Origin: Salinibacter ruber DSM 13855
GTDB taxonomy: Bacteria; Bacteroidota; Rhodothermia; Rhodothermales; Salinibacteraceae
Length of the DNA stretch: 64,000 nucleotides
NCBI RefSeq assembly: GCF_000013045.1
Contig: NC_007677.1
Coordinates: 3,263,501 to 3,327,500, forward strand
Direction: 5' to 3'
Shown here: positions 53,690-64,000 of the stretch, in pieces
How the letters are laid out: every line of letters begins with the position of its first letter
Numbering within the stretch: the stretch's first letter is position 1
Made by a program: the position numbers and the translations under genes
The notes under the pieces: model-generated
What the model was told of the DNA's origin: nothing
The model's database searches: none
Seen by the model: the letters and a program-made list of their open reading frames with translations, nothing else

Positions 53690-54877
53690 ATGTCGTCGAA
53701 TCGCACGGTCGACTCTGCGTCCGAGGCCCCCCTCGGAATGGGCTCGCTAGGCCGCCTGGTGCAGGGCCTCGTTCGGCGTCCTCACTATCGCCTCGTCCGG
53801 CGGCTGTATCACCGCCACGAGACGCTTGCCCCGCTTCTGCTCTTCTTTGGCGGCGTCACCTGGGACGCCCTCACCCTCCAGCGCATCGGCGCCCTACTCG
53901 ACAACGTTATCCTCGGGGGGTACCTGTTGCTCCTCGGCGGCGCGATCGCACTCACTCTTCTCGACCGGCACGGCCGCCCGCTCCCCCCCTCGCTTCGGGC
54001 GCTCAGTACGTGGTCCGTCGGTGCGATTCAGTTCCTGACCGGCGGGCTGTTCAGCGCCTACGTGATCTACTACACGCGGAGCGCCTCCCTCACCACGGCG
54101 TCTCTGTTCCTGCTCGTGCTGGTGGGACTCCTCCTCGCCAACGAGTGGATCTGGAGCCGACACCAGGGCGGGCATCTGCTCATTGGGCTCTACTTCTTGG
54201 CCGTCTTCTGCTACCTCACGTTCCTCCTGCCCGTCGTCCTGGGAACGATGGGCTTCTGGGTGTTTCTGACGAGCGGCATCCTGAGCATCGGTGTGACGAC
54301 GGGACTGCTGCTCGTGCTCCGCCGACAGGGGGTCTTCGTCCGCCTCCGGTCCTTTTTGGGCGCCCTGTGCGTGATTGCCCTTCTCTTCGGCGGGCTCACC
54401 ACCTTCTACGTCCAACACTGGATTCCGCCGGTGCCGCTCGCCCTCGAGCATATTGGGGTGTACCACGACGCCGACCGGGCGGGGGACGCCTTCGTCCTTC
54501 GTCAAGAACGTGCCTCCCGGGCCTGGTTTTGGACGGGGGACGGCGATGACCCCTTCCACTACGCCCCCACAGACACGGTGCACTGCTTCACGGCCATCTA
54601 CGCCCCGACTGCCTTCCAGGCGGACGTCACCCATCGCTGGCAGCGCTACGTGCCCTCGCGCGACGCCTGGGTGGATACCGACCGCATTGCGTATCAGGTG
54701 GTGGGCGGGCGGCGCAGTGGCTACCGGGGCGTCACCTATAAGCAGCACGTCTCTCCCGGACGGTGGCGCGTCACCGTAGAGACGGAGGCGGGGCGTCCGA
54801 TCGGCCGCACACACTTTACGGTGGTGGCCGAGGACCCGGCCCGCACGCCTGCATTCACGACCCATCGGTATCCGTAA
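53690..54877 (+). CDS. DUF2914 domain membrane protein
   Basis: 395 residues from ATG 53690 (GTG 53684 is two codons before). About seven membrane segments fill residues ~45-245 (LLLFFGGVTWDALTLQRIGA, VILGGYLLLLGGAIALTLLD, FLLPVVLGTMGFWVFLTSGI, GALCVIALLFGGLTTFYVQH). The C-terminal ~130 residues are the DUF2914 domain (VHCFTAIYAPTAFQADVTHR, WQRYVPSRDAWVDTDRIAYQ, SPGRWRVTVETEAGRPIGRT), a beta-sandwich probably outside the membrane. Function unknown. Acidic surface loops are consistent with the halophile reading. Confidence 0.85.
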   Translation: MSSNRTVDSASEAPLGMGSLGRLVQGLVRRPHYRLVRRLYHRHETLAPLLLFFGGVTWDALTLQRIGALLDNVILGGYLLLLGGAIALTLLDRHGRPLPPSLRALSTWSVGAIQFLTGGLFSAYVIYYTRSASLTTASLFLLVLVGLLLANEWIWSRHQGGHLLIGLYFLAVFCYLTFLLPVVLGTMGFWVFLTSGILSIGVTTGLLLVLRRQGVFVRLRSFLGALCVIALLFGGLTTFYVQHWIPPVPLALEHIGVYHDADRAGDAFVLRQERASRAWFWTGDGDDPFHYAPTDTVHCFTAIYAPTAFQADVTHRWQRYVPSRDAWVDTDRIAYQVVGGRRSGYRGVTYKQHVSPGRWRVTVETEAGRPIGRTHFTVVAEDPARTPAFTTHRYP

Positions 54878-54926
54878 CAACCACCGCCTCGACGCGCACC
54901 TCCCTTCCCCGAACAACGCATCCACC

Positions 54927-55691
54927 ATGGACCTTGACCTGTCGAACCAGACCATTCTCGTGACTGGCGCGAGCCGCGGCATCGGGCGGGCCGCCGCCGA
55001 GGCCCTCGCCGACACCGGGGCCACCGTGGCCGTGCACTACGGCCGGAGCGAAGACGCGGCGGCGGAGGTCGTAGCAGCCTGCGGCCGCGGCGCCCGCGCG
55101 TTCCAGGCCGACCTCTCGACGCTGGAGGCGACGGACGCTCTGATCGAGCGCGTGGTCGACGCCTACGGACGGCTCGACGCCCTGGTGCTCAATGCCGGCG
55201 TGGCCGTGCCGACCCCCCTGGACGATGACACCCAGTCCTGGGGCGACGCGTGGGCCGAGACGATGCACGTCAACCTGCGGGCCCCCGAGCTGCTGTGCCG
55301 ACATGCCCTCGATCACTTCCGATCCCGTTCGCCGTCCGGCGGACGCATCATCAGCGTGGCCTCCCGGGCCGCGTTTCGGGGCGACACGCCCGACTACATG
55401 ACGTACGCGGCCTCCAAGGCCGGGCTGGTTGCGCTCACGCGCTCCATCGCCCGCGAATTTGGGACGGACGGGGTTAAAGCCTTCACGCTCGCCCCCGGCT
55501 TCACGCGCACCGACATGGCGCAGGACTTCATCGAGGAGTACGGGGAGGCCCACGCGACGAGCGACCTCGCGCTCAACGAGCTCACCGAGCCCGCCGACGT
55601 GGCCGCGGTCGTCGTGTTTCTCGCCAGCGGCCACGCGGACCACGCCACCGGCACCACCGTCGACGTCAACGCCGGAAGTTACGTGCATTGA
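54927..55691 (+). CDS. Short-chain dehydrogenase/reductase
   Basis: 254 residues of a classical SDR. Cofactor motif TGASRGIG is at residues ~13-20, the substrate strand NAG in LDALVLNAGVAV, the active Ser in IISVASRAAFRG, and the YxxxK motif in YMTYAASKAG. C-terminal DHATGTTVDVNAGSYV is typical. It is close in layout to FabG (3-oxoacyl-ACP reductase) but could act on another keto compound; the nearby PHA genes make an acetoacetyl-CoA-reductase role conceivable. Convergent with the alpha/beta hydrolase gene. Confidence 0.85.
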   Translation: MDLDLSNQTILVTGASRGIGRAAAEALADTGATVAVHYGRSEDAAAEVVAACGRGARAFQADLSTLEATDALIERVVDAYGRLDALVLNAGVAVPTPLDDDTQSWGDAWAETMHVNLRAPELLCRHALDHFRSRSPSGGRIISVASRAAFRGDTPDYMTYAASKAGLVALTRSIAREFGTDGVKAFTLAPGFTRTDMAQDFIEEYGEAHATSDLALNELTEPADVAAVVVFLASGHADHATGTTVDVNAGSYVH

Positions 55692-55738
55692 TCCGTGCAT
55701 GCCCCCGCAATAGTCGCGAGTGGCCGGGGCAGTCTCGT

Positions 55739-56545
55739 CTACCTCTCTTCAACTCGCCTCAGGAAGTCGTCCACGACTGCGTTGAACGCCTCCGGGCGCT
55801 CGACCGGCAGCGCGTGCCGGGCATCGTGCACGACGGCAAGCTCGGCCCGGGGCATCTGTGCCTTCATCTTCCTCTTTTCTGCCACTGGGGTGTAGTCCTC
55901 GTCCGAGGACACGAGCAGTGTGGGCGTGTCGATGCGGGGGAGGCGGTCCGCCACGCTCCACCGCATGATTGCATCCATGGACCAGAGGTAGGCCTGTTTG
56001 TCGGTTCCGGCCCAGCGCTCGACGAGCGTGCGCCGGAGGGCCCCCTGGTCCGGCTTCACAAACAGCTGACGGGCGAGCAGCCGCCCAACCCGCCGCATGC
56101 CGAGGGCCTGCACCGCCAGCCGGCGCGAGACGTAGAACCATACGTCGCGCCACGAGTGGAGCCGCATGTCGGCCACGCTGTTGACGACGACAAGGCTGCG
56201 GAGAAGCCGCGGTGCACTTGCAGCCAACTCAAGGGCGACCATGCCCCCCATGGACAGGCCCACCACGTGCGCCGGTTCGTGCGCATGCTTGCGCAAGAGC
56301 ACAGCCACCTCCCTCGCAAACTGGGCAATGGAATACGGGCCTTCGCCCCGCTCGGAGCGCCCGTGCCCCCGCAGGTCGACCCGAAGCACACGGTAGCGCT
56401 TGGCGAAGTCATCGACCTGCGCGGCCCAGTCGCGGCTGCTCGACCCCAGGCCGTGCACGAAGAGGAGGGGGGCGCCCCGCCCCCGCTCGGTGTAATGAAG
56501 ACGCGTGTCGTCGACGGTGTCGTAGGGCATATGGAACGCGGACAT
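55739..56545 (-). CDS. Alpha/beta hydrolase
   Basis: 268 residues from ATG 56545 (GTG 56548 is one codon before). The nucleophile is Ser98 in VVGLSMGGMV, the oxyanion HG is in LLFVHGLGSSSRDW, the acid is in LLVSSDEDYTPV, and the base His is in VVHDARHALPVERP. The middle cap (LRRTLVERWAGTDKQAYLWS) fits small esterases/hydrolases of this fold. Substrate unknown. It is divergent from phaR with 222 bases between. Confidence 0.85.
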   Translation of the reverse strand: MSAFHMPYDTVDDTRLHYTERGRGAPLLFVHGLGSSSRDWAAQVDDFAKRYRVLRVDLRGHGRSERGEGPYSIAQFAREVAVLLRKHAHEPAHVVGLSMGGMVALELAASAPRLLRSLVVVNSVADMRLHSWRDVWFYVSRRLAVQALGMRRVGRLLARQLFVKPDQGALRRTLVERWAGTDKQAYLWSMDAIMRWSVADRLPRIDTPTLLVSSDEDYTPVAEKRKMKAQMPRAELAVVHDARHALPVERPEAFNAVVDDFLRRVEER

Positions 56546-56697
56546 CACCGGGAGACCAAGAAGACGAAGGCCCTGGGGCGCAGTTCGTTTCTCCTCAGCA
56601 CTCTCGACCTCCCGACCGCCTCAGACCCCGCCGGGCCCCCAGTTACAGCGTCCTGATTTGCCCTATTGGCCCGTCGTGACGCCCCTGGGATCAATTT

Positions 56698-56746
56698 GTA
56701 ACGCACTGCGTCAAAACGGGCGAGCACGATTGATGCATCGCGTTAC
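56698..56746 (+). promoter_or_regulatory. Inverted repeat upstream of phaR (operator candidate)
   Basis: GTAACGC (56698-56704) and its reverse complement GCGTTAC (56740-56746) are 42 bases apart centre to centre, close to four helical turns, and end 22 bases before the phaR ATG. PhaR-type regulators are known to repress their own and the phasin gene, so this is a possible binding pair. The arms are short and may be chance. Confidence 0.3.
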
Positions 56747-56767
56747 GAACGCCCTGTTGCTCTGGTT

Positions 56768-57286
56768 ATGGCTCGACGGATCAAGCGCTACGACAACCGA
56801 AAGCTGTACGATACCGAAACGAGCGAGTACGTGTCGTTGAGCGACATCGCCGCGCTCGTACGGCAAGGCAACACCGTGGAGGTCGTGGACAAGGCGACCG
56901 GTGAAGACATTACGGCCCAGACGCTCACCCAGATCATCCTGGAAGAGGGGAGGAACGGCGCCCCCGTCATCCCGCCGGACCTGCTCCACACGTTGCTGCG
57001 TCGCAGTGGCGAGGCCCTCGACACGGGACTCGACCAGATCCGCTCGACGGTCGACGGCCTGGTGGAACGCTCACTGGGACAACTGAAACGGCTCGTCCAG
57101 AGCCCCCGAAGGCGAGAACTCGACGACCTCCGACGACAGCTGCGCCACCTGGAGCAGCGACTATCCGCTCTGCTGGACGACCTCGACGCCCCGTCCCCCT
57201 CGGATTCAGACGCCCACCGACATCCACAGGAGGCTTCCGGGGAGACGCCCACCGCCGAGCCCGTTCAGCCGCCTTCTCGGGACTGA
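56768..57286 (+). CDS. phaR: Polyhydroxyalkanoate synthesis regulator PhaR-like
   Basis: 172 residues. The N-terminal ~60 residues, IKRYDNRKLYDTETSEYVSL followed by SDIAALVRQGNTVEVVDKAT and TAQTLTQIILEE, are the PHB/PHA accumulation regulator DNA-binding domain. The second half is coiled coil (DDLRRQLRHLEQRLSALLDD) and a Pro/Ser-rich tail. In other bacteria such proteins bind DNA and PHA granules and repress phasin genes until polymer is present. It lies 44 bases upstream of a phasin gene. ATG 56768. The PHA synthase gene is not in the window. Confidence 0.88.
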   Translation: MARRIKRYDNRKLYDTETSEYVSLSDIAALVRQGNTVEVVDKATGEDITAQTLTQIILEEGRNGAPVIPPDLLHTLLRRSGEALDTGLDQIRSTVDGLVERSLGQLKRLVQSPRRRELDDLRRQLRHLEQRLSALLDDLDAPSPSDSDAHRHPQEASGETPTAEPVQPPSRD

Positions 57287-57330
57287 CTCTCTTTTCCGTA
57301 CGCTTCGTTCACAACCCATTTTCCCACGCC

Positions 57331-57756
57331 ATGACGACTGAACACGACGCCCCCGACTCCGAAAACCTACAGGATGAACTTACCGAGCGCGGCCGCGAGG
57401 TGTGGCTGGCCGGCCTTGGGGCCCTAGCTACGGTCGAAGAGGAAGGCACGAAGCTCTTCAATCGCCTCGTGGACCGGGGACAAGACTTTGAGGAGGAGCG
57501 CCAGGCCAAGATTGAAGAGGCGACCGAGAAGGTCCGCGAGCAGAGCGACGAGGCCCTCGCCCAACTCGAAGAGGCCGGGGAGGAAACGCAGTCGATGCTC
57601 GCCGACTCTGTAAAGGCCGCCCTGGAGCGCTTCGGCGTTCCTACCCAGACGGAAGTCGACGACCTGGCAGAAAAAGTGGACCACCTGTCCAGACAGGTCG
57701 AGGAGCTTGCCGACCGCCTCGCGGAGGACGAGGCCCCTTCTTCGGACGAATCGTAG
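57331..57756 (+). CDS. Phasin-family granule-associated protein (PhaI/PhaF type)
   Basis: 141 residues. The N-terminal EVWLAGLGALATVEEEGTKL FNRLV (WLAGLGA motif) is the phasin signature of this family. The rest is strongly acidic and helical (KIEEATEKVREQSDEALAQL), ending in a coiled coil DDLAEKVDHLSRQVEELADR. Phasins coat polyhydroxyalkanoate granules. It follows phaR by 44 bases and is followed by a strong terminator. Confidence 0.85.
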   Translation: MTTEHDAPDSENLQDELTERGREVWLAGLGALATVEEEGTKLFNRLVDRGQDFEEERQAKIEEATEKVREQSDEALAQLEEAGEETQSMLADSVKAALERFGVPTQTEVDDLAEKVDHLSRQVEELADRLAEDEAPSSDES

Positions 57757-57802
57757 CCCTCTTCACCGCCTGGCCTCGAATTTGCGCCTTCGGGGACGAG
57801 GG

Positions 57803-57828
57803 GCCCTCCGTCTCGGAGGGCGCCTTTT
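57803..57828 (+). terminator. Rho-independent terminator after the phasin gene
   Basis: GCCCTCCG (57803-57810) and CGGAGGGC (57814-57821) form a perfect 8-base-pair stem with a 3-base loop, then GCC and TTTT (57825-57828). It closes the phaR-phasin operon ahead of the patatin gene. Confidence 0.8.
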
Positions 57829-57936
57829 CCCTCGCTGAGACACCCCCAGAACGTGTCCGGGGCGACATGCCCGGCACCGCTTTTGCGGACGACGAACACG
57901 GCGGACCGTACCGTTTCTCACTACTCGCCCTGCTCG

Positions 57937-59235
57937 ATGCCCTCCCCTCCCACCGGCTCCAGCACGCTTGGCCTCGCCTGTGCGGGTGGGGTCGTCGAGG
58001 GGGCCCTCTACGAGATTGGGGCGCTGTGTGCCCTCGACGAGGCGATTGAGGGACGTCGCCTGCACGATTTAGACATCTACGTGGGCGTCAGCTCGGGCAG
58101 TTTGATTGGGAGCATGCTGGCCAGCAACGTCTCTGCACGCGAACTCAGTCGAGCCGTCGTTTCGGAGTCGTCCGACCCGAGCCTCAACCTGGAGCCGGAG
58201 GTGCTCTTCCGGCCGGCCGTGGGCGAATACGCGGGTCGACTGGGGCGCCTGCCCGGGGCCTTCTTTTCGTCTCTCCGGCACTACCTCCTCAATCCGGGCG
58301 ACCTGTCTTTGCTCGGGCTTCTCGCGACGTTTGGGGCCCTAGTGCCCACGGGCCTCTTTACCAATGCCTCGCTGGAACGCTTTCTCGCCGAGGCCCTCAC
58401 CACCGGGGGCCGCACCAACGACTTTCGCCGGCTGAAGCGGAAACTGTACGTCGTGGCCATGAATCTCGATTCCGCCGACGTCACGGTCTTCGGCGAGCCC
58501 GGGCACGACCACGTGCCCATCTCGTCCGCCATCCAGGCGTCCACCGCGCTTCCCGGCCTGTACACCCCCGTTGAGATCGACGGGCAGCACTACATTGATG
58601 GGGTGGCGCGCCGCACCGTGCACGCCAGCGTGGGGCTCGATGCCGGCGCCGACCTCCTCTTTTGCATCAACCCCATCGTGCCGATCAACGTCCAGCTCAA
58701 GCAACACGCCGAGCGGTTGCTCGATCGTCGAACGAACGGCCACGGCCCGCCCCTCGCCGATCGGGGCCTGCCGACCGTGCTGTCCCAGACATTTCGCGCC
58801 ATCGTCGACTCCCGCAAGCAGACCGGCTTCAAGAAGTACGCGCACACCCATCCCGACGCGGACCTCATTCTTATCGAGCCGGAGTGCGACGACACGCACC
58901 TGTTCTTCTCCAACATCTTCAGCTTCAAGAATCGGCACGACATCTGCGAGCACGCCTACCAGGCCACGCGCCGTCACCTGCGTTCTCGTGCGGAGGCACT
59001 CCAGCCCATCCTAGAGCGCCACGGCCTGTGGCTGCGACGGGACGTGCTCGACGCCCCACACTCCCTCTACGACACCTCTTCTTCCGCCCAGGACCACGAG
59101 TCACAGCGCCCCGCATCTTCGATGTCGGAGGTACTCCGTGCGACCAGCGACACCCTCGACCGCCTCGACGTTCTGCTTGACCGTCTGCACAATCACGCGG
59201 AGCAGTCCAATCGGTCTGTCCCAGGCCAAACGTAA
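57937..59235 (+). CDS. Patatin-like phospholipase family protein
   Basis: 432 residues from ATG 57937. Serine-lipase features of the patatin fold: the oxyanion loop LACAGGVVEGALYEIGALCA (residues ~12-31; an A-G-G in place of the usual G-G-G-x-K/R), the nucleophile elbow GVSSGSLIGSML (GxSxG), and DGVARR supplying the Asp of the dyad. Middle ADLLFCINPIVPIN is conserved in the family. The C-terminal ~80 residues carry a coiled-coil segment (RATSDTLDRLDVLLDRLHNH). Given the phaR-phasin genes just upstream, a role on PHA granules is inferred, with membrane phospholipid as the alternative. Confidence 0.85.
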   Translation: MPSPPTGSSTLGLACAGGVVEGALYEIGALCALDEAIEGRRLHDLDIYVGVSSGSLIGSMLASNVSARELSRAVVSESSDPSLNLEPEVLFRPAVGEYAGRLGRLPGAFFSSLRHYLLNPGDLSLLGLLATFGALVPTGLFTNASLERFLAEALTTGGRTNDFRRLKRKLYVVAMNLDSADVTVFGEPGHDHVPISSAIQASTALPGLYTPVEIDGQHYIDGVARRTVHASVGLDAGADLLFCINPIVPINVQLKQHAERLLDRRTNGHGPPLADRGLPTVLSQTFRAIVDSRKQTGFKKYAHTHPDADLILIEPECDDTHLFFSNIFSFKNRHDICEHAYQATRRHLRSRAEALQPILERHGLWLRRDVLDAPHSLYDTSSSAQDHESQRPASSMSEVLRATSDTLDRLDVLLDRLHNHAEQSNRSVPGQT

Positions 59236-59242
59236 GCTCGAC

Positions 59243-61072
59243 CTACCGCGCCCACACCGCCAGGCCCGCCCCGAGCACAAATAGGGGGATTGACAGCCAC
59301 AGCGGCCCGCCCTGCACCACGGAAATCACCCCTCCGACGATGCAGGCACCGGCGATGACGCTGCTCCGAACCCCGGACAGGGGATCACTCGGGGGCTGAT
59401 CGGTCAACGACTCTTCGAGCTGCGCCACCCCAGACGTCAGCAGCTGGGGGAGTTTCAGGGCCACATCCACCAGCTCGGGGGCGTTGCTCAGCAGTTCCGA
59501 CCCTAGCGTCAAGGGATTGAACCGCTCGCGGAAGATCCGCTGCACGTGGCGCCGCGAGACCGCCACCACGTCGAGGTCTGGATCCAGGGTCCGGCCCACG
59601 CCCTCGAAAGTGACGAGGGCCTTCACCATCAGCGTCATCTCCACCGGGAAGAAGATTCGGTACCGCCCCCCCAGACTCAGCGACTGCAGGATGACCTGTG
59701 CGAGGCTGATCGAGCCCTGCTTGCTCCGCATCAGAAAGTGGCGGGCCATGTCCGAGACGGCCCGCCGAAATCCCTGCGGGTCGCCGCCCTCTCCCACTCG
59801 CGCCATGTCGAGAAGGTAGCGGGCCGCATTTTCCACGTCCCCCCGCACGAGGGCGTAGTAGTAGTACAGCATGCGCCGCCGGATGTCGGCCCGGAAGCGC
59901 CCGACCATCCCGAGATCAATGAATCCAATTTGGAGGTCCTCGGGCCGATCGCCGGGCAGAATCTTCAGGTTGCCCGCGTGCAGATCGGCGTGGAAGAATC
60001 CGTCTTTGTACAGCATCCGGATGACCGCAGAGGCGCCGAGATCGATTACACGCTGCCGCTCGGCCTCACTCAGCTCGCGCACGGCCTGCGGACCGGGCCG
60101 CATGCCGCCCAGGTACTCCATCGTGAGCACATCACTCGTGCTCAGGGCACGATGAACGTCAGGGAAGACCACCCCGGGGACATCCTGAAAGTTCGCGGCG
60201 AAGATTTCAGCGTGGTCTGCTTCGTAGTCGAAGTCAATTTCGCGCTTCGTGTAGGCCCCGAACTCTTCGATGATCTGTGTCGGCTGGTAGCGCGGCAGCA
60301 GCCACTGCAGAAATACCCCGAAAAACTCCAGAAGCTTCAGGTCGGACGTCACAACGTCCCGGATGCCCGGCTTAATCACCTTCACGACAACGTCGTCCCC
60401 ATCGTGTGTCGTGGCACGGTGCACCTGTGCGATGGACGCGGCGGCCAGCGGCTCCGGATCGATCGATCGGAAGAGGGACTCCACAGGATCCTCCAGTTCC
60501 CGTTCAATAATTGCCTTCACCTGCGCGAAGGGAATGGGCGGCAGGTGGTCCATTAGGCTATCGAGTTCCTCCGTAATCACCTCCGGAAGCAAATCCTCCC
60601 GGATGGCCATGATCTGCCCCAGCTTGGTGAACGTGGGGCCGAGGATTTCCAGTCGGCGCCGCAGTTGCTCCGGGAAGGGACGATTTCGGAGGTCGCTACG
60701 GACGAAGGGCTTCAGGATGCCCGCTAGCACGCGCTTTCCCAGCGACCGCATGCCCGTCTTCTGTACGCGCGGCAGGGACTCGACGTACGCGATGTGCCCC
60801 CCCATCAGCAGGCCGGCTACGTGCCGCCACACCGTGAAGAATCGGCGGAACGCCCCTCGGTAGGGCGCCAGGGGATCAAAGTCTGTAAACGGTGAGGACT
60901 GAGGGGTGCCGTTTGACGATGGGGGGGAGCTTGGATCCTCGGAGCCAGGCGCCCTGCTTGCCGACGACTCCTCACGGTTCGGGCCCCCCTGGGCCACGGC
61001 AGGCGTTTCTTCTCCGCTCGGGGCTGTCGGTTGAGACGAAGGGCCCGAAGGGGAGCCGTTGGAACGGTCCAT
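59243..61072 (-). CDS. UbiB/ADCK-family atypical kinase
   Basis: 609 residues. The first ~90 are Ser/Pro/Gly-rich low complexity. The UbiB/ADCK core has KxGQ in LGPTFTKLGQIMAIREDLLP, an Ala-rich loop in AAASIAQVHRATTHDGDDVV, the Lys in VVVKVIKPGIRDV, DLHAGN in GFFHADLHAGNLKILPGD, and the DLG motif in GFIDLGMVGRF. The C-terminal end has two hydrophobic segments (VIAGACIVGGVISVVQGGPL, LSIPLFVLGAGLAVWA). It controls ubiquinone/menaquinone biosynthesis or lipid trafficking. ATG 61072. It lies downstream of the rRNA operon on the same strand but is separated by a terminator. Confidence 0.9.
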   Translation of the reverse strand: MDRSNGSPSGPSSQPTAPSGEETPAVAQGGPNREESSASRAPGSEDPSSPPSSNGTPQSSPFTDFDPLAPYRGAFRRFFTVWRHVAGLLMGGHIAYVESLPRVQKTGMRSLGKRVLAGILKPFVRSDLRNRPFPEQLRRRLEILGPTFTKLGQIMAIREDLLPEVITEELDSLMDHLPPIPFAQVKAIIERELEDPVESLFRSIDPEPLAAASIAQVHRATTHDGDDVVVKVIKPGIRDVVTSDLKLLEFFGVFLQWLLPRYQPTQIIEEFGAYTKREIDFDYEADHAEIFAANFQDVPGVVFPDVHRALSTSDVLTMEYLGGMRPGPQAVRELSEAERQRVIDLGASAVIRMLYKDGFFHADLHAGNLKILPGDRPEDLQIGFIDLGMVGRFRADIRRRMLYYYYALVRGDVENAARYLLDMARVGEGGDPQGFRRAVSDMARHFLMRSKQGSISLAQVILQSLSLGGRYRIFFPVEMTLMVKALVTFEGVGRTLDPDLDVVAVSRRHVQRIFRERFNPLTLGSELLSNAPELVDVALKLPQLLTSGVAQLEESLTDQPPSDPLSGVRSSVIAGACIVGGVISVVQGGPLWLSIPLFVLGAGLAVWAR

Positions 61073-61211
61073 GCCGAAGATCTAACTCGTGAAGAGAGGA
61101 GCCCGCCTCAGAACATGCAGGGTTTCTGCTACACAGCACGTAACGGGGACACTCGGAAATGGTTGGTGGCCGGACGTGACAGGACCGACAGTCTTCACTG
61201 ACTGATGGCCC

Positions 61212-61252
61212 CAAATAAAAAAGGGACGCCGCTGCAGTTGCAACGGCGTCCC
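61212..61252 (-). terminator. Terminator of the rRNA operon
   Basis: Downstream of 5S on the minus strand, GGGACGCCG (61252-61244) pairs with CGGCGTCCC (61231-61223) over a 12-base loop, followed by TTTTTTATTT (61222-61213). Strong intrinsic terminator. Confidence 0.85.
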
Positions 61253-61262
61253 TATAGGGGAA

Positions 61263-61375
61263 TCCTGGCAACGTCCTACTCTACCGGCCAACGGCCAGTA
61301 CCATCGGCGCTGCGGGACTTAACTTCTCTGTTCGAAATGAGAAGAGGTGTTTCCCCCGCGCTATAGCCACCAGGA
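61263..61375 (-). rRNA. rrf: 5S ribosomal RNA
   Basis: 113 bases on the minus strand, from TCCTGGTGGC to GTTGCCAGGA, whose ends pair (TCCTGG/CCAGGA). The universal internal segment with CGAACAGAGAAGTTAAG and the following CCGCAGCGCCGATGGTAC is present. It lies 123 bases downstream of 23S, then the operon terminator. Ends were set from the terminal stem. Confidence 0.93.
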
Positions 61376-61498
61376 AACTCAATGCTGGTGCTTTCACCAG
61401 CGAATGTCTGACATAGTGGTAGATCTCAACACACTCCCGAAGCGAATCGGGATGCAAGCGATGCGTTGTGCCCCCATGATGGCATGTGCAAAATAGGG
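61376..61498 (-). other. 23S-5S spacer
   Basis: 123 bases between 23S and 5S, without a tRNA gene. It contains the processing region; no promoter or other gene was seen. Confidence 0.6.

Positions 61499-64000
<2,502 letters not shown>

Overview
The window is high-GC, densely coded chromosomal DNA from a Gram-negative, probably halophilic member of the Bacteroidota/Rhodothermota lineage. It most resembles Salinibacter, but that is judged from memory, not from a search. The evidence is a strongly acidic proteome (many Asp/Glu-rich proteins), a SusC/SusD pair, DUF2480, DUF4290-like and GWxTD proteins, few Shine-Dalgarno sequences, and a full flagellar basal body with P- and L-rings, which implies an outer membrane. 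No prophage, IS element or CRISPR array was seen.

Left to right. 1-1519: tail of a sulfotransferase gene, an intact paralogue, and a 3' remnant of a third copy. 1581-10782 (minus strand): flagellar operon flgF-flgG-flgA-flgH-flgI-flgJ-flgN-flgK-flgL, followed by an HDOD signalling gene, with a sigma-54-like promoter candidate in front of flgF. 11051-11839: secreted hypothetical protein. 12340-22562: co-directional SusC receptor, SusD lipoprotein, M14-type carboxypeptidase and an S9 peptidase fused to a formylglycine-generating-enzyme-like domain, read here as a peptide-scavenging locus. 22759-24835: sigma-54 activator and an LptE-like lipoprotein. 24840-27082 (minus): Ntn-hydrolase asparaginase and NAD-dependent reductase. 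27306-28371: Xre/RES toxin-antitoxin pair with a palindromic operator candidate. 28553-35488: purL, trxA, trxB, BON-LysM lipoprotein, gamma-glutamyltransferase. 35570-38789 (minus): two small unknowns and a large GWxTD protein.

38858-42627 holds an envelope-lipid set: CDP-alcohol phosphatidyltransferase, LtaS/OpgB-like sulfatase-fold enzyme and a GT4 glycosyltransferase. 42744-45011: yebC, ruvC and two small unknowns. 45185-47492: ABC exporter pair ending in a clear terminator. 47775-50003: trigger factor with a His-rich loop, and clpP. 50184-50256 (minus): tRNA-Glu(CTC) with its own promoter and terminator. 50564-55691: parvulin isomerase, GNAT, HD hydrolase, DUF2480, DUF2914 and SDR genes. 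55739-56545 (minus): alpha/beta hydrolase. 56768-59235: PhaR, phasin and patatin-like genes, probably serving polyhydroxyalkanoate granules. 59243-61072 (minus): UbiB/ADCK-type kinase. 61212-64000 (minus): 3' end of an rRNA operon, with terminator, 5S and the last 2.5 kb of 23S.

The most unusual items are the S9-FGE fusion, the M14 enzyme with Asp in place of the first zinc-binding His, the His-rich loop in trigger factor, and the PHA-linked patatin. Functions were assigned by reading motifs only; no database search was run.
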